A program made the translations under genes and the position numbers. From positions 1 through 40,839 of the IMG/VR virus record IMGVR_UViG_3300025601_000003: 40,839 nt of DNA. One strand, given 5' to 3'. This document shows, piece after piece, positions 39,797 through 40,839 of this stretch. This DNA is from a virus. A model generated the notes under the pieces. That model searched no databases. It had not been told where the DNA came from and saw nothing but the letters and a program-made list of their open reading frames with translations. Every line of letters starts with the position of its first letter. Position 1 is the stretch's first letter.

Positions 39797-40508
39797 AAGA
39801 ATCTCACAGCATTTTGGTGAGAATAGAGCTTGTTCTTACCCAAATGGGAAGATTGTAGGCAAGCAGGGGCATAATTGTCCTGCTGGTTCAGTAGATTTTT
39901 ATAAGTCTATTGGTATGCTCGCACACAATGGTCAAGATATACCAGGCATCTTAGGGGAAGACGTTGTTCATGCTGGCACATTTGATGGTTATATGAAGAT
40001 TGAATCTGACTACAGTGGGGGACTTGGTGTAGATGTTATCTCCAATGTAGAACTATTCTTTGAAGGAAAGGCTCCTAAAGGTCTAACTACCTTTGTCAAT
40101 AAAAAGACCCATAAGGGAGTCATTGGCTTCACCTGCTACGTCAAGGTACGCTACTGGCACTTACATGCCCAAATAGGATATGATGGTAAGAATGTATCAT
40201 TTGGACAGACAGTGGGGCTTATGGGTTCTACAGGAGCATCCTCTGGTACTCATTTACACTGGTCATGGAAGTTCTGTAATGAGTTTGGACGTAACTTACT
40301 ACCAAACAACGGATACTATGGGGCATTTGACCCCGAATCTCCTGAGTTTGGGGTATCATATAACCATGAAGTATTTGCAGGTGACTCAGTAGAATACCTT
40401 GGTATAAAACCAACACTCACTATTCCTGAGAAAAAAGAAATTATCAATAAATTGTCATTCCTGAAAAGGTTGCTTCTAATCTTACGGGAACTGGTAGCAA
40501 AATTATGA
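39753..40508 (+). CDS. M23 (LytM) peptidase endolysin
   Basis: 251 aa. RISQHFGEN at about 16-24, AHNGQD at 57-62 (His58, Asp62), YWHLHAQIG at 134-142 and SSGTHLHW at 163-170 are the M23 zinc and catalytic signatures. The C-terminus is an amphipathic basic helix (LSFLKRLLLILRELVAKL). It cuts peptide cross-links of peptidoglycan. No signal peptide, so it needs a holin, probably one of the adjacent membrane genes. It overlaps the previous gene by 44 bp. Confidence 0.9.
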   Translation: MSSLKLSLFRPTRSKRISQHFGENRACSYPNGKIVGKQGHNCPAGSVDFYKSIGMLAHNGQDIPGILGEDVVHAGTFDGYMKIESDYSGGLGVDVISNVELFFEGKAPKGLTTFVNKKTHKGVIGFTCYVKVRYWHLHAQIGYDGKNVSFGQTVGLMGSTGASSGTHLHWSWKFCNEFGRNLLPNNGYYGAFDPESPEFGVSYNHEVFAGDSVEYLGIKPTLTIPEKKEIINKLSFLKRLLLILRELVAKL

Positions 40509-40597
40509 GAAGGATAGCTTGGGTAGTAGTAGGGTTCGTTATTGGTACGTTATTCCAACAATGGACAATGACTCAAGTAATCTGTAATTTAAATTAA
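40505..40597 (+). CDS. Tiny membrane protein (30 aa)
   Basis: MRRIAWVVVGFVIGTLFQQW followed by TMTQVICNLN. One membrane segment; start overlaps the endolysin stop (ATGA). Possibly a lysis regulator. Confidence 0.6.
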   Translation: MRRIAWVVVGFVIGTLFQQWTMTQVICNLN

Positions 40598-40599
40598 AT

Positions 40600-40776
40600 A
40601 TGAAAACATTAACTGGAAGTAAGACGTTTTGGAAGGCTTGCATTGTTGCTGTAGTAGGTGTACTTACTGTAGCAATGACTGAGCTAGACCTTGTAGGTAT
40701 GGTAGCCATAGTATCAGCAATCGGTGATATTGCATTACGACTGGTGACAAATGAAGAAATCGAATCTATAATGTAA
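40600..40776 (+). CDS. Putative holin
   Basis: 58 aa with two membrane segments (FWKACIVAVVGVLTVAMTE and LVGMVAIVSAIGDIALRLV), preceded by a KTLTGSKTFWK head. This SKTFW + two-pass layout is common in small phage holins next to endolysins. Last gene of the rightward block, followed by the two-way terminator. Its 3' end is repeated at 2-64 by the circle overlap. Confidence 0.65.
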   Translation: MKTLTGSKTFWKACIVAVVGVLTVAMTELDLVGMVAIVSAIGDIALRLVTNEEIESIM

Positions 40777-40839
40777 CCGCCAGTACCAAACAGACACCAA
40801 AAAACACCTAGTTTATAAGCTCGGTGTTTTTTGTATCTA
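40713..40839. repeat. Terminal direct overlap, right copy
   Basis: Identical to 1-127; see that entry. Removing one copy gives a circular genome of 40,712 bp. Confidence 0.93.
40799..40832. terminator. Two-way terminator, right copy
   Basis: Same AAAAAACACC/GGTGTTTTTT hairpin as 87-120, seen again because of the overlap. It follows the holin-like gene by 22 bp. Confidence 0.9.

Noticed and set aside
1-40839. Recoded TGA or TAG stop codons (as in some CPR and crAss-like phages)
   Set aside because: TGA, TAA and TAG all end genes at expected places, often in ATGA overlaps; long genes do not need readthrough.
1-40839. CRISPR array
   Set aside because: No regularly spaced direct repeats; the only short repeats are the ones listed.
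1-40839. Temperate lifestyle (integrase, attachment site)
   Set aside because: No recombinase family visible. The inverted repeats near 15 kb lack a recognisable enzyme, so inversion remains a hypothesis only.

Overview
The window is a complete, circularly closed tailed-phage genome. Its first 127 bases recur exactly as its last 127 bases (1-127 = 40713-40839), which is the overlap an assembler leaves when it closes a circle at k=127. The unique genome is therefore about 40,712 bp. GC content is about 33-40% in sampled lines, except for one richer block at 2690-4200. The genetic code is standard, with TGA used as a stop. The portal, propeller-like nozzle, internal-virion-like proteins and fibres, with no tape measure or sheath, suggest a short-tailed (podovirus-like) phage. 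The fibre proteins, with NVGIGT repeats and an RFAHSGGTSVI / DETITGSWT region, resemble proteins I associate with Candidate Phyla Radiation (Patescibacteria/Parcubacteria) genomes. That makes such a host plausible but unproven. Most genes lack a Shine-Dalgarno sequence and start after AT-rich TAATATG-type leaders, although several promoters look sigma70-like.

There are two opposing transcription blocks. A leftward block (16398 down to 129) holds about 40 mostly tiny genes, many with ATGA start/stop overlaps. It includes many Cys-rich mini-proteins, a ribbon-helix-helix protein, a helix-turn-helix protein, an SSB-like protein, a RusA-type resolvase, an orphan DNA methyltransferase with an adjoining HNH endonuclease, and, last, a GroEL-type chaperonin. 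A rightward block (16688 to 40776) holds terminase small subunit, zinc-ribbon proteins, a DEDD exonuclease, terminase large subunit, portal, scaffold, decoration protein, HNH endonuclease, major capsid protein, adaptor, nozzle, three fibre-type proteins, two large internal-virion-like proteins and a lysis cassette. The blocks diverge from a promoter/operator region at 16399-16687. They converge on a two-way terminator (87-120, same as 40799-40832) at the circle junction.

The features most worth following are: a phage chaperonin with no visible GroES that lacks an equatorial segment; an apparently free-standing ~100-nt RNA gene upstream of it; several non-coding or dual-function structured elements in the early block (9024-9102, 9502-9603, 9852-9964); two early genes each enclosed by related inverted repeats; an HNH gene that has displaced the 3' end of a methyltransferase gene; a major capsid gene with no ATG start next to a second HNH gene; and fibre-like proteins with secretion signals. 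I recognise no polymerase, primase, helicase, integrase or tRNA, so replication must rely on the host or on unrecognised genes.
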